Assembly (NCBI RefSeq): GCF_002846205.1
Contig: NZ_PHKV01000005.1
Coordinates: forward strand, 186,001-250,000
Source: Xanthomonas prunicola
GTDB lineage: Bacteria > Pseudomonadota > Gammaproteobacteria > Xanthomonadales > Xanthomonadaceae
Length of the DNA: 64,000 bases
Direction: 5' to 3'
A program made the translations under genes and the position numbers. Of this stretch, positions 1 through 8,070 are shown in pieces; within the stretch, counting starts at the first letter, position 1; each line of letters begins with the position of its first letter. The notes beneath the pieces were generated by a model. That model did not search any database. It was not told the DNA's origin and saw nothing but the letters and a program-made list of their open reading frames with translations.

Positions 1-1689
1 GACGAGTTCCTGCAGCAGACGCTGCAGGCGATCTGGCCCAACGCCGATGGCGAGCGGCTGGAAGAGGTTATTGCGCAAATCCGGGGCAAGGGAGATGCCA
101 CCTGTGTGTTGAACGAAGACCTGCTCACACGCAGCGGCCTGCGGCATGTCGAGGTACGCAGCAACCAGCTCCATCTGTCCAGCGGCCCTGCCCGCCTGGT
201 GGTCACGGTGGACCGCAGCGAAGAGCGCCAGGCGCAGCATCTGCGCGACGAGGCGCTTGAACGCCTGGAAGAAGCGCAGAGCATCGCGCGGTTGGGCTCC
301 TGGCAGCTGGATCGTGCCACCGGCCTCGGCCGTTATTCGTCGGCGGTCTATCGCATCCTGGGGCGCAGCGTGCCGATGCATCGCCGCGAACATCGGCTGG
401 AGGAGCTGCTGACCGCGTCCGACACCGCTACCCAGACGCGCATCGAACGCATGATCGAAGACATGTGTACCGGTGGCGAGGTGCAGATCGACGTGCTGCT
501 GCCGCTGACCGGTGGTGATTCGCAACCGCGCACCGTGCACCTGCGTGCGGAAAGCGTGACCAGCCCCAGCGGCACGCGCCATGTGCACGGGACCTTGCAG
601 GACGTAAGCGAACGCGAGCAATCGCGTCGGCTGCTGCGCGAACGCGAGGAGCAGTTTCGCGAACTCGTGCGCGTGCTGCCTGACGGCGTGCTGATCCTCG
701 CCGACGAGCATGTGATGTACGCCAATGCGGCCGGCTCCGCCCAGTTCGGCTTTCACGGCGAAACCATCCTGGGCGAGCCGCTGCAGACCCTGGTCGGCGA
801 CAACGACCTGCCGGTGGTGCGCGAATACCTGCGTGCAGGTAGCGATCGCAACGAGCCGGTCTCCAGCGCACGTGCAATGCGGCGTCGCGATGGCAGTACC
901 TTCTACGCCGGCCTGTCAGCCGGCGACATCCGCTATGGCGGGCGCAACTGCAAGTTACTGGTCGTGCGCGACCTGAGCGAACCCGAGCGCATGCGCGATG
1001 CCCTGGCCGAGAGCAATGCCGAACTGCAGGCCATGGCCAAGCGGCTGTTCTCGCTGCAGGAAGACGAACGCCGCGCCATCTCGCGCGATCTGCATGACGA
1101 AATCGGGCAGGCGATCACCGCGATGAAGCTCTCCGCGCATGCGGCCCTGGATGAGCCGGACGCGGACGCGCGCCGCGAGGACCTGCTGGAAGTGGTGTCG
1201 CTGGCCGACAGCACGGTGACCAAGCTGCGCAATCTGTCGATGCTGTTGCGTCCACCACAACTCGATGCCTTGGGCCTGGAGGCCGCCTTACGCTGGCAGG
1301 CGTCGATGTTGTTCCGTGCCTCGCAGGTCCGGCTGGAGCTGGACATCCAGGCGCTCGGAGAACGACCGGGCAACGAGATCGAGCAAGCTTGCTTCCGGAT
1401 CGCGCAGGAGAGCCTCACTAACGCGCTGCGGCACGCCTGCGCGGGCGAAGTACGCCTGCGTCTGTATCCGATCGACAGCGACAGTTTCCGGCTGGAAGTC
1501 AGCGATGATGGCGATGGCTTCGAACCGGAAGGCCCCCGCGGCCTGGGCCTGATCGTGATGCGTGAGCGTGCGCAGACCGTGGGCGGCACGCTCGCGATAG
1601 AATCAGCACCCGGAGCAGGTACGCGCGTGACGTTGCGCCTGCCCTATCACCCGGTCGGCGAGTCCGTCCACGACGATGGTGGACGTTGA
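1..1689 (+). CDS. PAS sensor histidine kinase, NarX/DegS-type (5' partial)
   Basis: The reading frame is already open at base 1, so the N-terminus lies outside the window and 562 codons are visible. Two PAS-like segments are followed by a HisKA_3 dimerisation domain with the phospho-acceptor His in SRDLHDEIGQ (about visible residue 365) and a HATPase_c domain with N-box (ESLTNALRHA) and G-box (DDGDGF). This is the architecture of NarX/UhpB/DegS kinases, which usually phosphorylate response regulators. It ends 3 bases before the RavR-like gene and is probably cotranscribed with it. Kinases RavS and RavA are reported from the ravR locus of X. campestris, but I cannot tell which name fits this one. 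No membrane segment is seen in the visible part, so it may be cytosolic. Confidence 0.9.
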   Translation, partial: DEFLQQTLQAIWPNADGERLEEVIAQIRGKGDATCVLNEDLLTRSGLRHVEVRSNQLHLSSGPARLVVTVDRSEERQAQHLRDEALERLEEAQSIARLGSWQLDRATGLGRYSSAVYRILGRSVPMHRREHRLEELLTASDTATQTRIERMIEDMCTGGEVQIDVLLPLTGGDSQPRTVHLRAESVTSPSGTRHVHGTLQDVSEREQSRRLLREREEQFRELVRVLPDGVLILADEHVMYANAAGSAQFGFHGETILGEPLQTLVGDNDLPVVREYLRAGSDRNEPVSSARAMRRRDGSTFYAGLSAGDIRYGGRNCKLLVVRDLSEPERMRDALAESNAELQAMAKRLFSLQEDERRAISRDLHDEIGQAITAMKLSAHAALDEPDADARREDLLEVVSLADSTVTKLRNLSMLLRPPQLDALGLEAALRWQASMLFRASQVRLELDIQALGERPGNEIEQACFRIAQESLTNALRHACAGEVRLRLYPIDSDSFRLEVSDDGDGFEPEGPRGLGLIVMRERAQTVGGTLAIESAPGAGTRVTLRLPYHPVGESVHDDGGR

Positions 1690-1692
1690 GTC

Positions 1693-3414
1693 ATGTGGAA
1701 CCCTGTCATTCCGCCCGGACTGGAAGTCGTCAAGCCCACACGGCTTGGCGCGGGCAACCCCGACTTGCTGCACTTGGTGGATGCGGCCGCATCCGGCGGC
1801 CCGCCGCTGATGATTTTCCACGTCGACATCGATCACTTCGCCTCGATCAACGAGAACATGAGTGGCGAGGTCGGCGACCAGGCGCTGACGCTGGTAGCGC
1901 GCCGCCTTCAAGAGTTTCTCGGAACCCGCGGCAAACTGTGGCGTCATGGCAGCGATGAGATGATCGTGGTGGCTGTGCGTCGCGAAGACACGCCGCTGCC
2001 GGAAGACTTCGCCGAAGAAATCCGCCAGCAACTGGAACTGCCACTGTCGGTGCTGCCGTACACCTTGTTCATGACTGGCAAGGTCGGCATCAGCCTGTGC
2101 CCGGAGCATTCCACCTCGCTCTCCACGCTCCTGGATTATGCCGAAGAAGCCAGCTACCAGGCGGCGCGCGAAGGCGGCAACACGGTAAGGCTGTACACGC
2201 GCAACTCGGCCACCAACGCGCATAGCGAAAGCATCATTGCGCGGCAGATCGTCGATGCGATTCCGCACGGCGAATTGCGCCTGCGTTACCAACCGCTGGT
2301 GAGCGCGCGCGACGGCCGCATCGTCGGCATGGAAGCGCTGCTGCGCTGGCAGTCGCCGACCCTGGGCATGCTGGTGCCGGAGCGCTTCATGCGCACCGCC
2401 GAACGTCTGGGCGTGATCGTACAGATCGGCGAATGGGTCCTGCAGAACGCGGTGCGTCAGGCACGCCTATGGCGCGACCAGGGCTTCGATGACTTCAGCA
2501 TTGCCGTGAACGTCTCTACGCTGCAGCTGCTGCGCCCGGGCTTCTTCAACGAAGTCATGGCGATGCTGCAGACCGCCGGCGTGCCGGCGCAGTTCGTCAC
2601 GCTGGAGATCAATGAAAGCGCGTTGACCAACAACGTCAATTTCGTCCACGAGACGATGGCCAACCTACGCAACGAAGGCATTAGCCTGAGCCTGGACAAC
2701 TTCGGCACCGGCGACTCCAGCCTGAGCGCACTGGTGCGCTACCCGGTGGACCGGCTGAAGATCGATCGCAGTTTCATCAAGAGCGCACCGGCCGGCAGCC
2801 GCGAGGCGGCGATTGCGCGCGCCATCATCGCCATGGGCCACCAGCTCGGCATGACGGTCATTGCCAATGGCGTGGAATCGCAGGCGCAGCTGGGCTTCCT
2901 GCGTCGCAACGATTGCGACATTTTCCAGGGCTATTTATTTGGCGAGCCGATGTCGGCGGAATCGGCCGGCATGGCGTTACGTCGACGCTATCTGCGCCCG
3001 GAATCGTTTGCCGAAAGCCGCCCCGACCGCACCTTGCTGCTACTGGACGACGAAGAGAACGTGCTGCGCTCGCTGGTGCGTCTGTTCCGTCGCGACGGCT
3101 ACCGGATTCTGGCGGCCGGCAACGTACGCGATGCCTTCGATCTGCTCGCCACCAACGATGTGCAGGTGATCCTCTCGGACCAGCGCATGAGCGACATGAG
3201 CGGCACCGAGTTCCTGGGCCGGGTGAAGATGCTCTACCCCGACACCGTGCGCCTGGTGCTGTCCGGCTACACGGATCTGGCCACGGTGACCGAAGCGATC
3301 AACCGCGGCGCGATCTACCGCTTCCTGACCAAACCCTGGAACGACGACGAATTGCGCGAGCATATTCGCCAGGCATTTCGCACGCATGACGAGCTGCGTA
3401 ACGGCCGGGAATAG
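1693..3414 (+). CDS. ravR: RavR-like response regulator: GGDEF-EAL-REC
   Basis: 573 residues. A degenerate GGDEF domain (about 20-160; signature GSDEM, no RxxD inhibitory site) is followed by an EAL domain (about 180-425) and a C-terminal receiver (about 443-565; phospho-acceptor Asp in LSDQRM near 496). This unusual domain order matches RavR of X. campestris, reported to lower c-di-GMP and to act with a PAS sensor kinase on virulence and motility. The EAL glutamate (EALLR) and the Asn of VNVS, Glu of LEINE and Lys of LKIDRS are present. The usual DDFGTG reads DNFGTG and AEGVE reads ANGVE, so two catalytic positions differ. The start follows the kinase stop by 3 bases. The stop codon lies inside a GGGAAT-type repeat, so the last residues are repeat-encoded. 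The name rests on domain order and locus, not on an alignment. Confidence 0.85.
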   Translation: MWNPVIPPGLEVVKPTRLGAGNPDLLHLVDAAASGGPPLMIFHVDIDHFASINENMSGEVGDQALTLVARRLQEFLGTRGKLWRHGSDEMIVVAVRREDTPLPEDFAEEIRQQLELPLSVLPYTLFMTGKVGISLCPEHSTSLSTLLDYAEEASYQAAREGGNTVRLYTRNSATNAHSESIIARQIVDAIPHGELRLRYQPLVSARDGRIVGMEALLRWQSPTLGMLVPERFMRTAERLGVIVQIGEWVLQNAVRQARLWRDQGFDDFSIAVNVSTLQLLRPGFFNEVMAMLQTAGVPAQFVTLEINESALTNNVNFVHETMANLRNEGISLSLDNFGTGDSSLSALVRYPVDRLKIDRSFIKSAPAGSREAAIARAIIAMGHQLGMTVIANGVESQAQLGFLRRNDCDIFQGYLFGEPMSAESAGMALRRRYLRPESFAESRPDRTLLLLDDEENVLRSLVRLFRRDGYRILAAGNVRDAFDLLATNDVQVILSDQRMSDMSGTEFLGRVKMLYPDTVRLVLSGYTDLATVTEAINRGAIYRFLTKPWNDDELREHIRQAFRTHDELRNGRE

Positions 3415-3538
3415 GGAATCGGGAATGGAGAATTGGTAGAGCAGATATCTACCGCTTGATTCTCCGCGTGCCAAATCGTGCCTCAAAACCACAGCACCAG
3501 CGCAAGCCGCTCTCCCGATTCCCTACTCCCTATTCCCA
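3407..3538. repeat. Paired inverted GGGAATCGGGAAT-type repeats between convergent genes
   Basis: Bases 3407-3434 are tandem variants of GGGAAT(A/C)GG, and 3512-3538 carry the reverse-complement array (CCCGATTCCCTACTCCC). The two blocks can pair as a long stem over a loop of about 75 bases and sit between two convergent genes, where a bidirectional terminator would be expected. The left block contains the TAG stop of the ravR-like gene. The same motif recurs near 6651, 10843, 53815 and 63943. Confidence 0.75.
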
Positions 3539-3548
3539 GCGCGCAGCG

Positions 3549-4775
3549 CTACCGCGGCTGCCGCACCGGCAGCACGATCCGGAAACTGGCGCCCTGCCCC
3601 GGAGTGCTTTCGACGTCGATGCGGCCGTGGTGCTTGTTGATGATGCCGTAGGAAATCGACAGGCCCAGGCCGGTGCCGCTGCCCACCGGTTTGGTGGTGA
3701 AAAACGGGTCGAAGATGCGTTGCAGGAGATCCGGGGCGATGCCGGCGCCGCTGTCCTGAAACTGGATCCAGACGTTCTCTGCTTCATCGCGACCGGTGGT
3801 CACGACGATCGTGCCGCGCTCGACAATGGCCTGGCCGGCATTGAGCAGCATATTCATGTACACCTGGTTGAGCTCGGAGGGCAGGCACTCCACCAGCGGC
3901 AGCTCGGCGTAATTACGCTCCAGCGTGACCTTGTACTTGAGCTCGTTCCAGATGATGTTGATGGTGGATTCGAGACCGGCGTGCAGGTCGACCATCTTCC
4001 ACGACTCGGACCGGTCCGAGTACGAGAAGTCCTTGAGGTCGCGCACGATGCGGGTCACCCGCTCGATGCCTTCGCGCGATTCGGCCATCAATTGCGGCAG
4101 ATCGCGGCTGATGAAATCGATGTCGGCGCGGTTGCGGATCTCATCGATTTCCGGAATCAGCGCCTTCGGGTCCGGCGCCTGCAGTGCGCGCTCATAGGCT
4201 TCGATCAGGGTGAACAGGCTGCGCAGATATTCCTGCAAGCTGCCCAGATTGGAGTGCACGTAACCGATCGGATTGTTGATTTCGTGCGCTACGCCCGCAG
4301 CCAACTGGCCGATGGATGCCATCTTTTCCGATTGCAGCAGTTTGTCCTGCGCACCGTTCAAGCGCAGATAGGCCTGGCGTAATTCGGCGTGGCGCTGTTG
4401 CAGCTCGCGCTCGTAATCCTGCTGGCCTTCGATATTGTGGAACAGCGCCAGAAAATGCCCGACGCCGCACTCGTCGTTGAAATACAGGTGCGCAATGACC
4501 ACGCGGTCGGCCACCGGCAGGCTGCCGGTCCAGCTCCCCTTGCTGCGCGCTTGATTGAGTGCGTCCGATGGCAATACCTGCGAAATCCGCTCGCCCAGAT
4601 TGCGGTCGTCGCCGGGGTCTTCCTTGCACAGGCTTTGGCGCGCAATGGCATTGGCAAGAATCAGCTTTCCGTCTGCGCGGAACAGCAGCACGCCCTCCAG
4701 CATCTGGTCGCCGAAGGCGCGCAGGATGTCCGAGGACGGCAATAAGGCTTGATTGAGAAAAAACTTGGCGGTCAC
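3549..4775 (-). CDS. PAS sensor histidine kinase (NtrB/ZraS-like core)
   Basis: 408 residues. An N-terminal PAS domain (about 15-125) is followed by a short coiled-coil linker rich in Glu, Gln and Arg. The HisKA domain has the phospho-acceptor His in [11 protein letters not shown] (about residue 164). The HATPase_c domain shows the N-box (MLLNAGQA), G1 (FQDSGAGI) and G2 (GTGLGLS) motifs. No signal peptide or membrane segment is visible, so it is probably cytosolic. It runs convergently with the ravR-like gene and in the same direction as flgN downstream. It may be one of the kinases (RavA/RavS) reported to act with RavR; that assignment is inference from position. Confidence 0.88.
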   Translation of the reverse strand: MTAKFFLNQALLPSSDILRAFGDQMLEGVLLFRADGKLILANAIARQSLCKEDPGDDRNLGERISQVLPSDALNQARSKGSWTGSLPVADRVVIAHLYFNDECGVGHFLALFHNIEGQQDYERELQQRHAELRQAYLRLNGAQDKLLQSEKMASIGQLAAGVAHEINNPIGYVHSNLGSLQEYLRSLFTLIEAYERALQAPDPKALIPEIDEIRNRADIDFISRDLPQLMAESREGIERVTRIVRDLKDFSYSDRSESWKMVDLHAGLESTINIIWNELKYKVTLERNYAELPLVECLPSELNQVYMNMLLNAGQAIVERGTIVVTTGRDEAENVWIQFQDSGAGIAPDLLQRIFDPFFTTKPVGSGTGLGLSISYGIINKHHGRIDVESTPGQGASFRIVLPVRQPR

Positions 4776-4940
4776 GGGAGCGGGCAGCGTAGAAGACAGC
4801 TCAATATACGCCGAACCATTGATGCGCCGTATCGCTGTCTTGCATTACCCGGCGTGTGTCGCAGACAGAACAAGGCATGCCGGCTGACTCAGGCGTGCTG
4901 CGTTATCTGCAACCCGGTGTGCTGCAAAACAACCTGCGAC

Positions 4941-5273
4941 TCAGGCCACCGCCAACGAACGCCCGCCGCGCAGCACGCTCGATTGCCCCTTGGCATCGTA
5001 AGACGGCGCACTTTCGGTGCGGCCCAGGTGACGCAGCGCCCAGTTCACTTCGCGGCGTCGGCGTGCCAGCAGCGCGCCGTTGGCGCGGTTGGCTTCTGCC
5101 AGCTCACGCAGGCGCTCTTCTTCTCCGGCAGGCATCGCCGCTTCGAGCGCTTGCAGCGCCGACAGCTTGTCCTGCGTGTGTCGCATCAACCCATCGATGT
5201 CGTTCTCGAGTAATGCCTGGCGTTCGCCGGCCAGCGCATCGCTGAGACGTTGCAGGAACTCGTTCACGTTCAT
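4941..5273 (-). CDS. flgN: Flagellar export chaperone FlgN
   Basis: 110 residues, mostly helical and charged (long Glu/Leu/Arg-rich helices, about 15-90), the usual size and character of FlgN, the cytosolic chaperone that binds the hook-associated proteins FlgK and FlgL before export. Sequence conservation in this family is low, so the call rests on size, helical pattern and the position directly behind flgM, 15 bases downstream. A purine-rich GAAAGGATGAAC precedes and overlaps the ATG. FlgN is also known to affect flgM translation in enteric bacteria. Its substrates flgK and flgL lie about 11 kb away on the other strand. Confidence 0.85.
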   Translation of the reverse strand: MNVNEFLQRLSDALAGERQALLENDIDGLMRHTQDKLSALQALEAAMPAGEEERLRELAEANRANGALLARRRREVNWALRHLGRTESAPSYDAKGQSSVLRGGRSLAVA

Positions 5274-5288
5274 CCTTTCAGTCGGGGA

Positions 5289-5600
5289 TCAACCCGCCAG
5301 TTGCTGATTCAGATCCATCATGCGGCTGGCGATGGCATCCGGGTTGATGGAATAGCTGCCGTTCTGCAATGCATCCTTCACCGCCTGGACGCGACCGGTG
5401 TCGATCGCCGAGGACTGCGAAAGCTCGCGCTGCAGGTTCTGCAGGTTGGTGGCTTCGCCGGTCAACTTGACGCTGTCGGTCGGCGGGGTGGCGGCTACTG
5501 GAGACGCGCGATCTTCGCCGGCCGAGGCGATCTTGCTGCTGGTGGCCGCGGTGCGAAGGGTGGCAGCGGTCGGTAGATTGCCTTCAATTTTCTGGGTCAT
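5289..5600 (-). CDS. flgM: Anti-sigma-28 factor FlgM
   Basis: 103 residues from the ATG of MTQKIEG. That start has a strong AGAGGAG ribosome site eight bases upstream, so the 13 extra in-frame codons are not used. The N-terminal half is low-complexity and Ala/Thr-rich (unstructured). The C-terminal half carries the FlgM signature: VKLTGEA, a central helix, and VQAVKDAL...YSINPDAIASRM. FlgM binds FliA (sigma-28) until the hook is complete and is then exported. It is second in flgA-flgM-flgN and has its own FliA-type promoter in the flgA-flgM gap, as in Salmonella. fliA itself is not in the window. Confidence 0.95.
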   Translation of the reverse strand: MTQKIEGNLPTAATLRTAATSSKIASAGEDRASPVAATPPTDSVKLTGEATNLQNLQRELSQSSAIDTGRVQAVKDALQNGSYSINPDAIASRMMDLNQQLAG

Positions 5601-5629
5601 GTCAGGAACTCCTCTACAGGTCGTAGGGG

Positions 5630-5656
5630 ATAACGGCACCCAGAAAAAAAACTTTA
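5630..5656 (-). promoter_or_regulatory. FliA (sigma-28) promoter of flgM
   Basis: On the minus strand TAAAG (5656-5652) is followed, with 15 bases between TAAA and the -10, by GCCGTTAT (5637-5630). This is seven of eight bases of the enteric GCCGATAA -10 with the consensus spacing. The spacer is mostly a run of eight T. It lies in the 66-base gap between flgA and flgM, so flgM can be read both from the upstream RpoN promoter of flgA and from this late promoter. Confidence 0.8.
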
Positions 5657-5666
5657 TAGAAATTTT

Positions 5667-6311
5667 TCACCTGGAGACCACAACGGTTCCGCTGGCTTCA
5701 ACAATGCCCTGCACCACCCGGCGCGAGGACGAATTCTCTACCGAGACGCGCTCGTTCTCGCCGGCATCGGACAGCGCGCGACCGCTCATGCGCACTTCCA
5801 GCCCGCCATTGCGCGAGACCAGCGGGACGGTGTCGCCACGCCGGACCAGCCGCTGCGTCACCAGATCGTTGGCCGAGAGCAGCGAGCCGGCCGGCAGGAC
5901 GCGACGGGCGGACTTACCCACTGCGGCCACCGGATCGGCCAGCACCGCACCGACGATGCGGGCAGCGTCACGCTTCTCGATACTGATATCGGCCAGCGAG
6001 ATGGTTTCTCCAGCGCTGATGCCACGGCGCAGCACCAGCACATCCTGGTTGCGGCGCACCTTCAACGGCACGAACAGGCGCCAGCCGGCCGGCTGCGGGC
6101 AGGCCACCTCCACCGTATTGGTGCCGGTCGGCTGGGCCTGCAGCGCGATCGGACAGGCCGGCATGCGCAAGCCCGGATCGAGCGTGGCCTCGGCCTCGGC
6201 GTCCGGGCCAACGGTGGCCAGCGCCGCGGCGCGGATGGAATCGACAGACTGATAGCTCTGGGCCCAGGCCGGAGCGGCAGCCAACAAGATGACAAGCAGG
6301 AGCAGGCGCAT
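5667..6311 (-). CDS. flgA: P-ring assembly chaperone FlgA
   Basis: 214 residues from the ATG of MRLLLLVILLAAAPAWAQ, a clean Sec signal peptide with cleavage likely after AWA. The long in-frame upstream extension is only translated repeat DNA. The C-terminal SAF/chaperone domain (about 85-214) contains VLRRGISAGETIS, AVGKSARRVLPAGSLL and RGDTVPLVSRNGGLEVRMSG, typical of FlgA, which helps FlgI assemble in the periplasm. It is first of a three-gene operon with flgM and flgN. An RpoN promoter lies 23 bases upstream of the start. The ribosome site is weak. Confidence 0.95.
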   Translation of the reverse strand: MRLLLLVILLAAAPAWAQSYQSVDSIRAAALATVGPDAEAEATLDPGLRMPACPIALQAQPTGTNTVEVACPQPAGWRLFVPLKVRRNQDVLVLRRGISAGETISLADISIEKRDAARIVGAVLADPVAAVGKSARRVLPAGSLLSANDLVTQRLVRRGDTVPLVSRNGGLEVRMSGRALSDAGENERVSVENSSSRRVVQGIVEASGTVVVSR

Positions 6312-6343
6312 GGGACCAGATCCGGAGGAAGACGGAACAGACA

Positions 6344-6361
6344 CTGCAAGAGGCGTGCCTG
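6344..6361 (-). promoter_or_regulatory. RpoN (-24/-12) promoter of flgAMN
   Basis: Read on the minus strand: CAGGCACGCCTCTTGCAG. GG and GC are separated by exactly ten bases. The expected start point is near 6334, giving a 23-base leader for flgA. This is the only minus-strand RpoN promoter noticed in the window. Confidence 0.8.
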
Positions 6362-6429
6362 TTTTTTTGAATCGGGAATCGGTCGGGGGCTGAGCCTTGG
6401 TCGGTCTTCGTTGCTGCCGTGCGATTTGC

Positions 6430-6578
6430 TTAGAGCGGCCAACAAAACGTAGCGAGCAGCCGTCAGGTGGGCGCGGACGGCGCGCAGGAACCGGAGTGTA
6501 CGAGTGGTACATGCCGATTCCGAGCACCGGCCGCGCCCGCCTGGCGGGCTGCGCAGTAGTTTTGTTAGCTGCTCTTAG
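6430..6578. repeat. Long imperfect inverted repeat (MITE-like) between flgA and cheV
   Basis: The left arm (AGAGCGGCCAACAAAAC from about 6432, then AGGTGGGCGCGGACGG) and the reverse complement of the right arm (AGAGCAGCTAACAAAAC, then AGGCGGGCGCGGCCGG, ending about 6577) match over roughly 50 bases with few differences. A small palindrome at the centre (GTGTACGAGTGGTACATG) closes the structure. There is no reading frame of note. It looks like a non-autonomous mobile or REP-type hairpin; no target duplication was identified. With the neighbouring tandem repeat it fills the 479-base flgA-cheV gap. Confidence 0.65.
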
Positions 6579-6650
6579 TGAACACCGTAAGTACGTCACA
6601 GCAAGGTCCTTCGCCTCGGGCTTGCTGCAAAAAGCCCTCCGCTTTTGCAA

Positions 6651-6728
6651 TTCCCCATTCCCTATTCCCGACTCCCCATTCCCTATTCCCGACTCCCCAT
6701 TCCCTATTCCCGACTCCCCATTCCCGAC
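6651..6728. repeat. 21-bp tandem repeat upstream of cheV
   Basis: Three exact copies of a 21-base unit (ATTCCCTATTCCCGACTCCCC) at 6657-6677, 6678-6698 and 6699-6719, with a partial fourth copy to 6728. The unit is the reverse complement of the GGGAATCGGGAAT-type repeat found elsewhere in the window. The copies are contiguous with no spacers, so it is not a CRISPR array. Because 21 is a multiple of three it yields repetitive in-frame peptides on both strands that falsely extend cheV and flgA. Confidence 0.9.
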
Positions 6729-6750
6729 AGCACCGCACGCCAACCGTAAA

Positions 6751-6783
6751 ACCACTCAAGTTTTCCAAGGGCGCTGTCGATAT
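6751..6783 (+). promoter_or_regulatory. Possible FliA-type promoter of cheV
   Basis: TCAAGTTT followed, with a 16-base spacer after TCAA, by GTCGATAT ending near 6782. This is two mismatches from GCCGATAA and one in TAAA, with a spacer one base longer than in flgM or fliC. It is very close to the cheV start at 6791, leaving almost no leader, which weakens the case. Confidence 0.35.
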
Positions 6784-6790
6784 CTGCCCC

Positions 6791-7735
6791 ATGACCCACG
6801 ATCTGCTCAACCGCATCGACCAGCGCACCCGACTGGCTGGCCACAACCGACTGGCCCTGCTGCTGTTCCGGCTGGGCGGACGCCAGCTTTTTGGCGTGAA
6901 CGTCTTCAAGGTGCAGGAAGTGCTGCGCCGGCCGGAACTGTTCCAGGTGCCCGGCCTGCCGACCGAGTTCGCCGGCGTTGCCGACGTGCGCGGACGGTCG
7001 GTGCCGGTACTGGATCTGGGCCTGGCCATCGGCCACCCGGAGCGCGATTCGCACTCCGAAAACGGCCCCGGCTATCTAGTAGTGGCCGAGTTCAACCGCT
7101 CGGTCCAGGGGTTCCTGGTCAGCGGCGTGGAGCGCATCGTCAATATCGCGGTGGAAGATATCCATCCGCCGCCGGAGCTTGGCGCCGAAGCCACTTATTT
7201 GACGGCGGTGACGCGGTTCCAGGGCGAGCTGATCCAGGTCATCGACGTGGAAAGCGTGCTGGCCGACATCGCAAAGGTCAGCAAGGACGTGCAGTTGGAT
7301 CCGTCGCTGCAGTTGGTGGCCTACGACCGCCAATTCCAGGTACTGGTGGTGGACGATTCGCGCGTGGCGCGTCAGCAGATCCGCAGCGTGCTCGACCAGC
7401 TGGGCGTTTCGGCGACCCTGCTATCCGACGGCCGTCAGGCGCTGGACCACCTCCTGCAGGTGGCGGCATCGGGCGAAAACCCGGCCGACCGCTATGCCAT
7501 GGTGATCTCCGATATCGAAATGCCGGCAATGGACGGCTATACGCTGACGACGGAAATCCGGCGCACGCCGGGCCTGCAAGGCCTGTACGTGCTGCTGCAT
7601 ACCTCCTTGTCGGGCGTGTTCAACAACGCCATGGTCGAGCAGGTGGGCGCCAACGCCTTCGTGGCCAAGTACAGCGCCCACGAACTGGCCGATTACGTGC
7701 TGGCTCGCCTGAAGGTGGTCGCCGAAGCGGCCTGA
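6791..7735 (+). CDS. cheV: Chemotaxis coupling protein CheV (CheW-REC)
   Basis: 314 residues from the ATG of MTHDLLNR; the longer frame upstream only translates the 21-bp repeats. The CheW-like domain (about 20-160; FGVNVFKVQEV, VADVRGRSVPVLDL, YLTAVTRFQGELIQVIDVE) is followed by a receiver domain (about 180-310) with acidic residues VVDDSR, the phospho-acceptor Asp of ISDIEMPAMDG near 240, and a Lys in AKYSA. CheV couples receptors to CheA and tunes signalling by phosphorylation. The position between flgAMN and flgBCDEF is usual for polar-flagellum loci. No canonical ribosome site is seen just upstream. Confidence 0.95.
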   Translation: MTHDLLNRIDQRTRLAGHNRLALLLFRLGGRQLFGVNVFKVQEVLRRPELFQVPGLPTEFAGVADVRGRSVPVLDLGLAIGHPERDSHSENGPGYLVVAEFNRSVQGFLVSGVERIVNIAVEDIHPPPELGAEATYLTAVTRFQGELIQVIDVESVLADIAKVSKDVQLDPSLQLVAYDRQFQVLVVDDSRVARQQIRSVLDQLGVSATLLSDGRQALDHLLQVAASGENPADRYAMVISDIEMPAMDGYTLTTEIRRTPGLQGLYVLLHTSLSGVFNNAMVEQVGANAFVAKYSAHELADYVLARLKVVAEAA

Positions 7736-8020
7736 GCAGGTCGATCGGCCGCCGGATCGGCGCCGATCGCAGGAACAAGGCGCTGTACCGGGCTGCAAGC
7801 ACATCGCGGCTTAGGGATTGGGTCGGTGCGCCGACGCGCTCTCGACGTGATATCTGCGACGCCCGACTGCGCCCCAGGGAATGCCGAACCTTCCGGCTTG
7901 CCACCCTTGATTGAATCGAACGTCGTGGCGGACACGGGTCCATCGCGTCTTCCGGATGGCCAGCTGCCGTTGGTCGACAGCGCCGATCACTCTCCGCGTT
8001 GCGCGGCCCGTACCACCTCG
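7736..8020. other. Intergenic region, cheV-flgB
   Basis: No credible gene. Just after the cheV stop lies a perfect 14-base palindrome, GATCGGCGCCGATC (7755-7768), and a second small hairpin at 7822-7835 (GTCGG/CCGAC). Neither is followed by a T-run, so they are not convincing intrinsic terminators. The right end holds the flgB RpoN promoter. FleQ-binding enhancer sites are expected here but could not be recognised. Confidence 0.5.
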
Positions 8021-8039
8021 ATTGGCACAAACATTGCTT
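8021..8039 (+). promoter_or_regulatory. RpoN (-24/-12) promoter of flgBCDEF
   Basis: ATTGGCACAAACATTGCTT: GG at 8024-8025 and GC at 8036-8037 with ten bases between. The expected start point is near 8049, giving a leader of about 22 bases before the GTG start of flgB. Confidence 0.88.
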
Positions 8040-8070
8040 CCTCCCTGGCAACACTTCGCGGGAGAGCACC

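Noticed and set aside
6651-6728. Possible CRISPR array
   Set aside because: Copies are contiguous, with no spacers, and the unit belongs to a dispersed intergenic repeat; no cas genes.
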